Assembly: GCA_016702745.1 (NCBI GenBank)
Contig: JADJDJ010000004.1
Location: 248,001-312,000, forward strand
DNA: 64,000 nucleotides
Direction of reading: 5' to 3'
Source: Chitinophagaceae bacterium
GTDB lineage: Bacteria; Bacteroidota; Bacteroidia; Chitinophagales; Chitinophagaceae
The notes beneath the pieces are model-generated. The model did no database searches, was not told where the DNA came from, and saw only the letters and a list, made by a program, of their open reading frames with translations. Shown piece after piece: positions 38,026 through 47,015 of the stretch. Position numbers and translations under genes: made by a program. The first letter of the stretch is position 1; each line of letters begins with the position of its first letter.

Positions 38026-38227
38026 GGTAGTTCATTTACCCCCATCCCCTATAGGGGGGTTAATAGCTTTTGATCGCATAAATGGTTTCAGGGGATAAAC
38101 CATCTGTATGTTCAAGATCAATTGAAGTTCTTAAGAACCAGCCCAAAGCCCATTAAGGGGTTTGGGGTGAAAGAACTGCACCCTCCGCCCTGTGCATCGG
38201 ATGCAGTAATTTTTTTTCCTGCCGGTA
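38026..38227. other. Intergenic region with two hairpins between atpE and atpF
   Basis: CCCCCATCCCCTATAGGGGGG at 38040-38060 is a near-perfect palindrome. A second imperfect one lies near 38141-38168 (CCCAAAGCCC against GGGGTTTGGG). No open frame or promoter box is evident. They may adjust the ratio of c subunit to downstream subunits by RNA folding or processing. Confidence 0.5.
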
Positions 38228-38464
38228 TTACATTACCATGGCCAGGAAGCCAACGATGATCGCAAACAGCGCAGCACCTTCAACGAGGGCCGCAGTCAGG
38301 ATCATGTTCGCACGGATGTCGTTAGACGCTTCCGGCTGACGGGCAATCGCTTCTACAGCGCCTTTACCGATCTGACCGATACCGATACCGGCACCAATCG
38401 CAGCAAGACCTGCACCGATTGCACCACCTGCATTAGCTGTTTCTGCTAAGAGAAATAAATCCAT
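38228..38464 (-). CDS. atpE: F1Fo ATP synthase subunit c
   Basis: Ring subunit of 78 residues with two membrane helices joined by the polar loop (ARQPEASNDI). The first helix is Gly/Ala-rich (GAGLAAIGAGIGIGQIG). The ion-carrying Glu is in helix 2 within ALVEGAALFAIIV. The residues normally needed for sodium (a Ser/Thr next to the Glu) are absent because Gly follows it, so proton coupling is likely. It lies between atpB and atpF. Confidence 0.96.
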   Translation of the reverse strand: MDLFLLAETANAGGAIGAGLAAIGAGIGIGQIGKGAVEAIARQPEASNDIRANMILTAALVEGAALFAIIVGFLAMVM

Positions 38465-38496
38465 GTTACAATTATTGATAGTTAAAAAATACTTGT

Positions 38497-39663
38497 TTAG
38501 TGATGAGCCGCCTGCGCCTCATCATGATGATGTTCCCCTTCAAATGCCTGTCCGATAAACACCGCTGTTAACATTGTAAAAATGAAAGCCTGTAAAAAGG
38601 CCACCAGTACTTCAATCATGTAAATAAACACAGTAAAGCCGATTGAAAAAGGTGAAGCGGACCAACCAGCCGTTGTATTCAGCTGACCGGCAATAAATAT
38701 CAGAGATACCAGACAAATAATGATAATATGACCCGCCACCATATTGGCAAAAAGACGAATGATCAGGGCGAAGGGCTTAATAAACACACTCAGGAACTCC
38801 ACCGGTACCAGGATAAATTTCACACCCAGCGGTACGCCCGGCGGATTGAAAATATGACCCCAGTAATGACTGTTGGAACTGAACATGATCACAATAAATG
38901 AAATCACACCGAGTACAACCGTAAAGGCAATATTGCCCGTTACGTTGGCCGATCCGGGGATCAGTCCAAACAGGTTGTTGATCAGGATAAAAAAGAAAAC
39001 AGTCAAGAGGTAAGGCAGGTATTTTTCCTGCTTATGACCCAGGTTCGGCTTGGCCACTTCATCTCTTACAAAAGTGATTACCGGCTCCAGCAGACTTTGT
39101 GAACCCTTTGGTGCAGAAGTTACACCAGTACCCTGCTTGTATCTTTTGGCAATCCGCAGCATGATGACCACAAAAAGGGTCAGGGCCAGGATCATCTGGA
39201 TCACGTTTCTGGTCAGAGAGAGATCATAAACCGTAACCGAAGGATCAATTACCCCATCCTTTACCGCCACAATGGTTTCAGGTTTGAATTTTTTAGGATC
39301 CAGACCCATTTTCTCAATATTATGAGCCGTAAGGATCATGTAGCCTTCATGCTCATGCTCTCCATGATGGAAGGCGGAAGACATAAAACTGGTAAATCCT
39401 TTCTGGGGAGAGTATAAGATAACTGGCAGGGGAATGGACTTACCGAAAAAATGGAACTCATGTCCATCCAGGACGTGTTCAAAAATCACTTCCCCGATAT
39501 TCAATTCTTTCTTTTTCGCATCTCCATGACCTTCTTCCTGGTGCCCGGCTTGTTGTTGCGTTTGCTCACCATCTCCATGCTGGGCTTGTGCCGGCACAGA
39601 AAAAATCAGTGAAAAAACGCTGAAAACCGCTACAGTAAAGGATTTGATAAGCCTTGATCTCAT
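38497..39663 (-). CDS. atpB: F1Fo ATP synthase subunit a
   Basis: Membrane half-channel subunit. The ATG at 39663 gives 388 residues beginning MRSRLIKSF with a hydrophobic signal-like segment; an in-frame start at 39789 would add 42 unlikely residues. A His/Glu/Gln-rich periplasmic stretch (HGDGEQTQQQAGHQEEGHGD) follows, as in other Bacteroidota a subunits. The conserved Arg of the proton path is in IIRLFANMVAGHI, preceded by PLGVKFILVPVEFLSVFIKP. The C-terminus is again His-rich (EGEHHHDEAQAAHH). First gene of the operon, with a TATCTTTG box upstream. Confidence 0.94.
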   Translation of the reverse strand: MRSRLIKSFTVAVFSVFSLIFSVPAQAQHGDGEQTQQQAGHQEEGHGDAKKKELNIGEVIFEHVLDGHEFHFFGKSIPLPVILYSPQKGFTSFMSSAFHHGEHEHEGYMILTAHNIEKMGLDPKKFKPETIVAVKDGVIDPSVTVYDLSLTRNVIQMILALTLFVVIMLRIAKRYKQGTGVTSAPKGSQSLLEPVITFVRDEVAKPNLGHKQEKYLPYLLTVFFFILINNLFGLIPGSANVTGNIAFTVVLGVISFIVIMFSSNSHYWGHIFNPPGVPLGVKFILVPVEFLSVFIKPFALIIRLFANMVAGHIIIICLVSLIFIAGQLNTTAGWSASPFSIGFTVFIYMIEVLVAFLQAFIFTMLTAVFIGQAFEGEHHHDEAQAAHH

Positions 39664-39683
39664 ACCTGCCCTGAAATTTGCCG

Positions 39684-39691
39684 CAAAGATA
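39684..39691 (-). promoter_or_regulatory. Candidate -7 box of the atp operon
   Basis: On the minus strand TATCTTTG fits TAnnTTTG and lies 20 bases before the atpB ATG at 39663. A -33 TTG at the standard distance is not seen. Confidence 0.5.
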
Positions 39692-39820
39692 AGGGTGTAC
39701 CCCTGAATATGGGCCGGCGATCCAAGGAATTTGTCAATTTTTCGGGGTAAGTACCTATTCTTCTGAACTGCAAAAAGAATAGCAAGCAAACCCGCTGAAA
39801 GTCAGCGTACTACAACTTAA

Positions 39821-41593
39821 CTAATGCTCCAGCGTTCCCGGCTTTTTTTCAAATTGCATGGCATGGAGCTGACTATAATATCCCCCTTTTTGCAAGAGCT
39901 CATCATGGGTGCCGATTTCCCTGATTTCACCTTTATCCAGCACAATGATCCTGCTCGCTTTGCGGATCGTGGACAAGCGGTGGGCAATCACGATGGAAGT
40001 CCGGCCACTGATCAGCGTATCAATGGCATTCTGAATCATGATTTCACTCTCCGTATCCACCGATGAAGTGGCTTCGTCCAGAATCAGGATCGAAGGATTG
40101 TATAAAATGGCCCGGATAAAGGAGAGCAATTGTCTTTGTCCAAGCGAAAGCGTGGCCCCTCTTTCCATCACATTATAATCATAGCCACCGGGCAAACGCA
40201 TGATGAATTCATGCATGCCGATCAGTTTCGCCGCTTCAATGACCTGCTCCTTGCTGATCTCGGGATTCCGCAGGGTGATATTATCAATTACTGAACCGGA
40301 GAACAAAAACACATCCTGCAAAACAACCCCGATATTCCTGCGCAAACTGTCCAGCTTGTATTCTTCAATATTTACATCATCAATTTTAATAACTCCCTGC
40401 TGAATATGATATAAGCGGTTCAGCAGACTGATAATGGTTGTCTTGCCACTGCCGGTATGCCCCACAATGGCAATGGTTTCACCGGGTGCTGCCTTGAATG
40501 AAATATCCTTCAGTACGGGACGGCCCTCTTCGTAAGAAAACCAGACATTTTCCAATGAAATACTCCCCTTTACAAAGGCCGGAGCATGGGTCCCCTTATC
40601 ATCTGCCACATCCGGATTGTCCAACACTTTGAATACCCTTTCACTGGCAATAATGCCCATCTGCAGCACATTGAATTTATCGGCAATTACCCGGAGCGGA
40701 CGAAAAAGCAGGTTCAGACAAAGAATAAATGCAATCACCGTTCCCTGCTGGCTTTCCTGCAATTGCAATGCTTCTTTGGATGACCACCATACAATGAGAC
40801 CGATGGCCAGGGCCAAAACAATTTCCACCACCGGAAAGAAAACCGAGTAAGCAAAAATGGCTTTGACATTGGCATTCCGGTGTTCCCGGTTAATCTTTTT
40901 GAATTTTTCGTACTCGCGGTCTTCTGCAGCAAAAGCCTGCACAATGGCCATCCCGGTCAGGTGCTCCTGTACAAATGCATTCAGCGAGGCCACCGCATTC
41001 CGGACTTTAAAAAAGGATTTATTGATACTCTCTTTAAAATAATAAGTTGCGATGATAATGATCGGAAAAGGGATCAGCGCAATCAGGGTCAGTTCCCAGT
41101 CGGCCCAGAACATATAACCCAGTACACATACAATAGATAAAAGATCCGCAATGATCGGCACTAAGCCATCAGAAAAAATATCATTGATGGATTCAATATC
41201 ATTGATCGTCCGGGTCGTCAGGGTTCCGATCGGTGTCCGGTCAAACTGACTCAGGTTGAGGCCCATGACCTTCCGGTAGGTTTCCACCCGCAAATCTTTC
41301 ACCACAGACTGCCCCAGGGAAGCCGTTGTAAATGAAAAAAGAAAACGCATGGCTGTTTCGACTAAAATCAATCCCACCTGAAACAATGTAATATTGATCA
41401 GCATGGCCACGGCCTCATTGGCGATGTACTTGTTTACAGTCAGCTGAATCAGAAAGGGGCGAACCGGTGTAATGATAGCCAGCAGGATGGCCAGGGTAAC
41501 GGAGATATAAAATTTCTTTTTATAGGGAGATGCATAGCGGAACACCCTCCGCAACAATCCCACATCAAAAAAAGTCTTTTTAGGCGCCGCCAA
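39821..41593 (-). CDS. ABC exporter (MsbA-like half transporter)
   Basis: Homodimer-forming half transporter of 590 residues: a six-helix membrane domain (about 20-320) then an ATPase domain with Walker A GHTGSGKTTI, Q-loop VVLQDVFLF, signature LSLGQRQLL (LSGGQ variant with L for the second G), Walker B ILILDEATSSVD and the H-loop IAHRLSTI. It resembles MsbA and LmrA-type lipid or drug exporters; the cargo cannot be told. The start is a TTG at 41593: the frame has a stop four codons upstream and no ATG until far inside the membrane domain. A TAGTTTTG box lies 21 bases upstream. Confidence 0.9.
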   Translation of the reverse strand: MAAPKKTFFDVGLLRRVFRYASPYKKKFYISVTLAILLAIITPVRPFLIQLTVNKYIANEAVAMLINITLFQVGLILVETAMRFLFSFTTASLGQSVVKDLRVETYRKVMGLNLSQFDRTPIGTLTTRTINDIESINDIFSDGLVPIIADLLSIVCVLGYMFWADWELTLIALIPFPIIIIATYYFKESINKSFFKVRNAVASLNAFVQEHLTGMAIVQAFAAEDREYEKFKKINREHRNANVKAIFAYSVFFPVVEIVLALAIGLIVWWSSKEALQLQESQQGTVIAFILCLNLLFRPLRVIADKFNVLQMGIIASERVFKVLDNPDVADDKGTHAPAFVKGSISLENVWFSYEEGRPVLKDISFKAAPGETIAIVGHTGSGKTTIISLLNRLYHIQQGVIKIDDVNIEEYKLDSLRRNIGVVLQDVFLFSGSVIDNITLRNPEISKEQVIEAAKLIGMHEFIMRLPGGYDYNVMERGATLSLGQRQLLSFIRAILYNPSILILDEATSSVDTESEIMIQNAIDTLISGRTSIVIAHRLSTIRKASRIIVLDKGEIREIGTHDELLQKGGYYSQLHAMQFEKKPGTLEH

Positions 41594-41614
41594 AATAATG
41601 ATTTAGAAAAGGCA

Positions 41615-41622
41615 CAAAACTA
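41615..41622 (-). promoter_or_regulatory. Candidate -7 box for the ABC exporter
   Basis: TAGTTTTG on the minus strand fits TAnnTTTG and is correctly placed before the TTG start at 41593, which supports that start. Confidence 0.45.
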
Positions 41623-41683
41623 AGCTTTCCATCGCTTTCACATCAGCCCTGTCATTCCATTTCGAACTTCGTACTTCGAATTT

Positions 41684-43924
41684 TCAATTTTCCATCGCTT
41701 TCTTATACGCTTTGATAAACAAGGCACCCAGGTTTTTGTGCGGGGGAACATAGTCTGCAAAAATAGGATCAGTGGCCATTTTACTCAGCTCGACCCAGAA
41801 TGGAATCCAGTCGATATTGCTACCTGTCCGCAGTTTTTCCATGATCAAACGCAGAAATGGATTATTCACCGGCGCATCCGCTATCTGCTTGGTGCCGATG
41901 ATATGTGCATCCGGTGCTTTTTCCAGGATATCATGGATCATCCGGTAACCTCCGCAAGATCCCATGAATACTATTTTAGAGGCAACAGACATCTGCTCGA
42001 TAGTATACGGTGCATTATAACTATGGCCCCTGTTTATAGTGACTGTTGGTACTATATTATTTTTATCCAGAAAGGAACAAAGTGCTTTCTGTGCTTCAGC
42101 ATCTTCATTGCTTTCCTCCGGGAGGGGGCGGTTCATATAAAGTGTAACCGGTTTTCCCTTCGCAGAGTTAATGGCCACCCATTGTTTGTTACTGCCATCA
42201 ATTTTCCAGTTGGCATTATTGAACATATTCACCAGTCCGGGGAAAACACCCATTCCATCGCGGTCTCCATAGATAAACAATTGGACAATCACCCTGCCGC
42301 TGTCATTGGCCAGTGCCTGAAAGGGCACTTCATATACCGGTGGAATACCGAGTTCTTTGGTGAGGTCTATATGCTGGGTGGTATCGGCAGAAAGAAAGAG
42401 TTTATTGAGGATATTGTAGATCGCCATCCCGCGTTTATTCCCGGCAGATTCATTCCGCTGGTAGTTACGTTGAATATTCTTAAGCATTTCTGCGGCCAGT
42501 GGTTTCATAGATTCAGCAACGCTTGCATAGGAATCGGCCACATCCACTCCGTCTTCAGTACCAGTGCCTGCCTCCAATCTGCCTACAAAGGCCTTCATCA
42601 GTTTTTCCGCATCGCTTTCATCATCCGGATTTTTACGGGCAGGGAAGCTGGATAAAAAATCATCGAGGGTATTAAAGCCTGCGCACATTTTGATAAACTT
42701 CCGGTAGCGGTCAAAATGCAATGAAAGGAGCAGGGAATCACCCTTGTTATTGATCTTTTTCATCATCAGGGGATAGACCCCTTTCACAAAACTCGAGGTA
42801 TAAATAGATCCATCTGTCGTTACGGCGAGGTAATAAAGTTCCTCGGCAGTTAAAGACTGGATATTCCTGAAACGGATATCATGATTACGTTCATCATGTA
42901 ATCCATTGATGATATTGACAAAATTCTCCCGGGCCTTTCTTTCCAGGCGCTGGGTGAGGGTTTCATATTCATAGGCTGTATCCTTATCCAGCAGCCTTTG
43001 GGCATAATCCATGCGGGTCCGAACCAGCAGTTTATAATAAATCACCGAATCTCCTTTTGCCGCATCAATTTCTTCAAAAGTCAATCTTCCCTTCATAATA
43101 TTATCCAGGAAGCAGAAATACTGTTGTCCGTCACGGCTCCTGGACATCTTCACCACATTTTTAATAAAAATATCATCATTGATTCCCCTGATGAGGGCAC
43201 CCAGTTTATTGCCGGCCTGGGAATAATCATAGAGTTGTTTGGGGTATTGTTTGGACACAATCCGGATCAGGCTGTCCGCAAAAGGTACATCAGGACTTTG
43301 GGTAAGGGTGCTGAAGGTTTTTTCGGGATGGAGGATACAGTATTTGAGTACCAGGTCATTTTTAGCATCCTGGAAACCCGGGTTCTTGCTGAAGATACCT
43401 GCATTGATCAGGACCATCCCTGCATCATAGGGCAATTTGCCAATGGCAGCCCGGACTGACTGATTACCTCTATCCAGAACAACACATGTCTCATAGGTAT
43501 TAATGATAGCTGGAAGATTGACAGGATTGACACCCTGATCTGTCTTGTTTTTCCAGTTCTGTCTGAAATATTTCAGCAGGTTCTCCAGTCCCGAGAGGTA
43601 ATTCACCTTTAAACGGTGTTCCAGTGCTTTATCAGTTTCATAGAGGAATTGCAGGGCATCTGTTTTTTTAACCAGAGAACGGGTGAGCAGGTAGTTGACA
43701 TCATCATCTTTGGAAGGCGTGAAACTATTATCAGCAGCTCCATCTGCCGACAAAATGGTTTTTTGCTCCAGGTCAATGCGGTCATGCCATAACTGGCGGT
43801 TCTGTGCCGGCTTATAAGTGCCCGGGATCGTCAGTGTATCGGCCAAACTGACGCCCTGTGCTCCTGTTTTGCCTGCAAGACTGAGGAAAACACAAATAAT
43901 AAGGATGCTAACGCTGCTTTGCAT
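41684..43924 (-). CDS. Large secreted protein with possible His/Cys dyad
   Basis: Protein of 746 residues with a signal peptide (to about KTGAQG). No family recognised with certainty. The first about 520 residues are helical and charged. The C-terminal about 200 residues look alpha/beta: GRVIVQLFIYGDRDG (strand), PTVTINRGHSYNAPY with His634, then KIVFMGSCGGYRMIHDILE with Cys657 and DAHIIGTKQIADAPVNNPF. A strand ending in His followed by a strand ending in GSCGG is the layout of clan CD (caspase/gingipain-like) peptidases, though a 23-residue spacing is short for them. This is inference. It stands alone, with its own upstream region. Confidence 0.5.
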   Translation of the reverse strand: MQSSVSILIICVFLSLAGKTGAQGVSLADTLTIPGTYKPAQNRQLWHDRIDLEQKTILSADGAADNSFTPSKDDDVNYLLTRSLVKKTDALQFLYETDKALEHRLKVNYLSGLENLLKYFRQNWKNKTDQGVNPVNLPAIINTYETCVVLDRGNQSVRAAIGKLPYDAGMVLINAGIFSKNPGFQDAKNDLVLKYCILHPEKTFSTLTQSPDVPFADSLIRIVSKQYPKQLYDYSQAGNKLGALIRGINDDIFIKNVVKMSRSRDGQQYFCFLDNIMKGRLTFEEIDAAKGDSVIYYKLLVRTRMDYAQRLLDKDTAYEYETLTQRLERKARENFVNIINGLHDERNHDIRFRNIQSLTAEELYYLAVTTDGSIYTSSFVKGVYPLMMKKINNKGDSLLLSLHFDRYRKFIKMCAGFNTLDDFLSSFPARKNPDDESDAEKLMKAFVGRLEAGTGTEDGVDVADSYASVAESMKPLAAEMLKNIQRNYQRNESAGNKRGMAIYNILNKLFLSADTTQHIDLTKELGIPPVYEVPFQALANDSGRVIVQLFIYGDRDGMGVFPGLVNMFNNANWKIDGSNKQWVAINSAKGKPVTLYMNRPLPEESNEDAEAQKALCSFLDKNNIVPTVTINRGHSYNAPYTIEQMSVASKIVFMGSCGGYRMIHDILEKAPDAHIIGTKQIADAPVNNPFLRLIMEKLRTGSNIDWIPFWVELSKMATDPIFADYVPPHKNLGALFIKAYKKAMEN

Positions 43925-44130
43925 AAGGATAGAAAGGTCAAAGTTAGGAAGCCCTGGTTAAATGGCCCCGGATGAATCCATATTGATCCAGACGCTGTTA
44001 CGCCGTTAATAGCTGTATCTTCAGAGAATTAAACCAAAAAATTGCCAGATGAGGGGATAATGGTTTATTAACTTTTTATTAAGTCTGTGTAAAGGGCAGC
44101 CCTTCATTTTACACCCCAGTATTTTCCCTT

Positions 44131-44138
44131 TAGGTTTG
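44131..44138 (+). promoter_or_regulatory. Candidate -7 box for the PhoB-like regulator
   Basis: TAGGTTTG fits TAnnTTTG and lies 17 bases before the ATG at 44156. No clear TTG at -33. Confidence 0.4.
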
Positions 44139-44155
44139 CGCAAACATTTGAATAC

Positions 44156-44833
44156 ATGGAAACAAGGGTACGGAAAGTTTTAATTGCCGATGATGAGCCG
44201 GATATCCTCGAGATCCTGAAATACAACCTTTCCAATGAAGGCTATGAGGTTTTTACCGCCAAAGACGGGGATGAAGCATTGGAAAAAGCCAGACGCACCC
44301 AGCCCGACCTGATTGTGCTGGATGTGATGATGCCGAAAAAAACAGGGGTGGAAGTTTGTCAGCTGCTGCGGGCCCAATCCACTTTTAAAGATACTCTGAT
44401 CATTTTCCTGACTGCTGTGAATGATGAAGGCACTCAAATAAAGGGACTTGAAACGGGTGCGGACGATTATATCAGCAAACCGATCAGTCCGAAGGTATTC
44501 CTGAGCCGGGTGAATGCGCTTTTCCGCCGCCTCAATAAAACAGAAGTGCGGGTATTGACTATCGAGAATATGACCATTGACCCCGAGCGGTTTATTGTAA
44601 AGGTTGGGGAAGAGGAAATCATTTTAGCGAAAAAAGAATTTGAATTACTATACCTCCTGGCGCTAAAACCCGGACGGGTTTTCCTTCGGAACGAGATCCT
44701 GAACCAGGTCTGGGGCAATGATGTAATTGTGGGTGACCGCACCATTGATGTCCATATCCGGAAGATCCGGCAAAAGCTGGGGATCGACTGTATCACTACC
44801 GTGAAAGGAGTTGGCTATAAGTTTGAGCTCTGA
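44156..44833 (+). CDS. OmpR/PhoB-family response regulator
   Basis: Response regulator of 225 residues. Receiver: acidic pair ADDEPD near 11-16, phospho-acceptor Asp56 (IVLDVMMPKKTG), and Lys in DYISKPISP. The C-terminal winged helix shows FELLYLLALKPGRVFLR and GDRTIDVHIRKIRQKLG with TVKGVGYKFEL at the end, the standard OmpR/PhoB end. A kinase gene follows 77 bases on. The pair resembles PhoB/PhoR, and phosphate uptake genes lie about 8 kb downstream, but that link is inference. Confidence 0.94.
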   Translation: METRVRKVLIADDEPDILEILKYNLSNEGYEVFTAKDGDEALEKARRTQPDLIVLDVMMPKKTGVEVCQLLRAQSTFKDTLIIFLTAVNDEGTQIKGLETGADDYISKPISPKVFLSRVNALFRRLNKTEVRVLTIENMTIDPERFIVKVGEEEIILAKKEFELLYLLALKPGRVFLRNEILNQVWGNDVIVGDRTIDVHIRKIRQKLGIDCITTVKGVGYKFEL

Positions 44834-44873
44834 CGTCACCCTTTTGACGTCTCCCGTCACCCGTCTCCCGTCC
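44833..44873 (+). repeat. Short degenerate tandem repeat
   Basis: Units of CGTCACCC and CGTCTCCC recur about five times just after the response-regulator stop. It fills part of the spacer before the kinase gene. Confidence 0.5.
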
Positions 44874-44910
44874 GGTGTCTCACTTCCCCTTCTCCCATTA
44901 CCTTCGCAGT

Positions 44911-45960
44911 ATGTTTTCCGTAAAAAATCTCTCCCCCAAACAAATCGCCTTTTTTACGTCATTGGTGCTGGCCATCCCTGAAAGTACCCTGGTTTATATT
45001 GCCGAGAAGAGCTGGATTTGGGCCATTGGATCCTTTGTGATCATTTTTACCGGCAGTTATTTCCTGATTTTTTTTATGCTCGAACGGTTTATCTACCGGA
45101 AGATCAAACTCATTTATAAATTCATCAATAAAACCAAGGCCACGAGGCGGGAAGAAACATTTTATAAATACGTTTTACCGCAGAAGGGGATCGATGAAGT
45201 GAGGGAAGATGTGGAAGCCTGGGCAGAAGCGAATGAGCAGGAACTTGAATTGCTGCGTCAGAATGAACAGTTCCGCAGAGAATTCCTGCAGAATCTTTCG
45301 CATGAATTCAAGACCCCCGTATTTGCCATTCAGGGTTATGTGGATACTTTATTGGCCGGTGCATTGGCTAACCCGGATGTAAATAAAAAATTTCTTGAAA
45401 AAACAGCGAAGAATGTAGACCGGCTCACGCATCTGCTGAATGATCTTGATGAGATTTCCAGGCTTGAAAGAGGGGAACTGGTGCTGAACCGTGAAAACTT
45501 TATCATCCAGGACCTGGTCAGAGATGTATTTGAGAGTCTTGCCGTAAAAGCTGATGTAATGGGTATTCAATGTCTGATCAAAAAAGGCTGCGAAGCGCCA
45601 TTGAGTGTTTATGCAGACAAAGAAAAAATCAGACAGGTGCTGAATAATCTGGTCGGCAACTCCATTAAATATGGCAAGATCAACGGAGTGATTACATCCA
45701 GTATGTACAATACGGACGGAAAACATATCCTGATTGAAATAACAGATGATGGTATAGGTATTGGCGAGAAACACCTGCCCCGTTTATTTGAACGATTTTA
45801 CCGTACAGAAGAAGGGCGGAGTATTGATGTAAGTGGCAGTGGTCTGGGCCTGGCCATCTGTAAACACATCATTGAAGCGCATGGACAAACGATTCATGTA
45901 CGTAGTACGGCCGGACTGGGCACTACTGTGGGATTTACCCTGGACACCCGGAGAGATTGA
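44911..45960 (+). CDS. PhoR-like sensor histidine kinase
   Basis: Kinase of 349 residues from the ATG at 44911 (an in-frame GTG at 44875 would add 12 residues of non-coding character). Two membrane helices near 13-31 and 38-58 with almost no periplasmic loop, a short linker helix, then H-box LSHEFKTP with His131 and a HATPase domain with N-box NNLVGNSIKYG, G1 DDGIGIG and G2 GSGLGLAICKHI. No PAS or other input domain, so the signal probably comes through the membrane helices or a partner, as for PhoR with the Pst/PhoU system. Partner of the OmpR-type regulator just upstream. Confidence 0.92.
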   Translation: MFSVKNLSPKQIAFFTSLVLAIPESTLVYIAEKSWIWAIGSFVIIFTGSYFLIFFMLERFIYRKIKLIYKFINKTKATRREETFYKYVLPQKGIDEVREDVEAWAEANEQELELLRQNEQFRREFLQNLSHEFKTPVFAIQGYVDTLLAGALANPDVNKKFLEKTAKNVDRLTHLLNDLDEISRLERGELVLNRENFIIQDLVRDVFESLAVKADVMGIQCLIKKGCEAPLSVYADKEKIRQVLNNLVGNSIKYGKINGVITSSMYNTDGKHILIEITDDGIGIGEKHLPRLFERFYRTEEGRSIDVSGSGLGLAICKHIIEAHGQTIHVRSTAGLGTTVGFTLDTRRD

Positions 45961-45982
45961 TTTTTATTTTTAACTTTCCCCC

Positions 45983-46480
45983 ATGACAAAAAGAACTGAT
46001 TATATTTCCTGGGATGAATATTTCATGGGTGTTGCCCTGCTTTCAGCCAGGCGAAGTAAGGACCCCGGTACGCAGGTGGGCGCCTGTATAGTGAACCCAA
46101 GAAACAAAATCGTGGGAGCAGGATATAACGGACTACCGGCAGGTTGTAATGATGACGAATTTCCGTGGGATAAACAGGGCACTTTTCTGGAGACCAAATA
46201 TCCCTATGTATGTCATGCCGAGTTGAATGCCATTTTAAATAATATTGGCATGGACCTGCATGGGTGCAGGATATACACCGCCCTCTTTCCCTGTAACGAA
46301 TGTGCCAAAGCGATCATACAGGCAGGAATTTCAGAAGTGATTTATCTCTCTGATAAATATGCCGGCAATGAAATATTTATTGCTTCCAGGAACATGTTGG
46401 ACAAAGCCGGCGTCCGTTGCCGTAAAGTAGAATCAGGAATCAGCAGGATTGAGTTATCCTTTAATGAACAGGATGTTTAA
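45983..46480 (+). CDS. dCMP deaminase (ComEB-type)
   Basis: Zinc deaminase of 165 residues making dUMP from dCMP for thymidylate synthesis. The zinc site is complete: HAELNAILN (His-Ala-Glu with the proton-shuttle Glu) near 73-81 and PCNECAKAI with both Cys near 102-110. KDPGTQVGACIVNP and VGAGYNGLPAGCNDDEFPW are typical of the dCMP group as opposed to cytidine deaminase. It begins 22 bases after the kinase stop, so it may be read from the same transcript, but the functional link is not evident. Confidence 0.92.
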   Translation: MTKRTDYISWDEYFMGVALLSARRSKDPGTQVGACIVNPRNKIVGAGYNGLPAGCNDDEFPWDKQGTFLETKYPYVCHAELNAILNNIGMDLHGCRIYTALFPCNECAKAIIQAGISEVIYLSDKYAGNEIFIASRNMLDKAGVRCRKVESGISRIELSFNEQDV

Positions 46481-46486
46481 GAGACA

Positions 46487-46894
46487 TTAGTACCAGTTCT
46501 TCCCCTCCAGCAGGCTTTTCAGAAAACTCACGGCTTCATTTCCCATCGAACTGCTGACTGTTTTATTATCCAGATCGTAGACAAAGGTCTGACAACCCTC
46601 TTCCCGGAATTTGAATACTACCGGCATCACTTGTATGCCTCCTTTGAAGAAAAGCATATTCCCATCATATCCGCATTTGTAAAATTCAGTCTCCTTTCCT
46701 TTCAGGAAACCGGCCATTTTTTGAATTGCCTTTGTTTCAGTCGTACTGATCTGATGGATGATGGAATCTTTATTGGATGCATTAAAAGTGATTACCAGGC
46801 TATCGCAACCTGCCAGTTTTTTACTGAGGCCGGAACGGTTGCAGGAAGCAAGAACCACTATTATAATCAGGAGATATGTTTTCAAGGAAGTCAT
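46487..46894 (-). CDS. Small lipoprotein of unknown function
   Basis: One hundred thirty-five residues from the ATG at 46894. The signal sequence (MTSLKTYLLIIIVVLASCNRSG) ends in a lipobox with Cys18, so it should be a membrane-anchored lipoprotein. The mature part has an Asp/Ser-rich strand pattern (DSLVITFNASNKDSIIHQIS), a central ETKAIQKMAGFLKGKE helix and a final FVYDLDNKTVSSSMG. I recognise no family. It converges with the dCMP deaminase gene (six bases between stops). TTG at 46906 is a less likely start. Confidence 0.6.
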   Translation of the reverse strand: MTSLKTYLLIIIVVLASCNRSGLSKKLAGCDSLVITFNASNKDSIIHQISTTETKAIQKMAGFLKGKETEFYKCGYDGNMLFFKGGIQVMPVVFKFREEGCQTFVYDLDNKTVSSSMGNEAVSFLKSLLEGKNWY

Positions 46895-47015
46895 TTTAAG
46901 CCCCAAGTTATAAAATCTACAGTCAGCTAACAGTAAATAACCTGCAGCAACCCGCCAAAAACTTAATATTACTTTATTGTTACCATTTTGTAACTTTCAT
47001 GTTAAGGATCGGCCT

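Noticed and set aside
41738..42655. Open frame of 305 codons antisense to the 746-residue secreted protein
   Set aside because: The minus-strand protein has a signal peptide and protein-like composition; the plus-strand product is rich in Cys, His and Arg without motifs.
44833..44880. Binding-site array for the PhoB-like regulator
   Set aside because: The CGTCACCC-type units lie after the regulator gene, are irregular and do not look like Pho boxes; a simple degenerate tandem repeat is enough.
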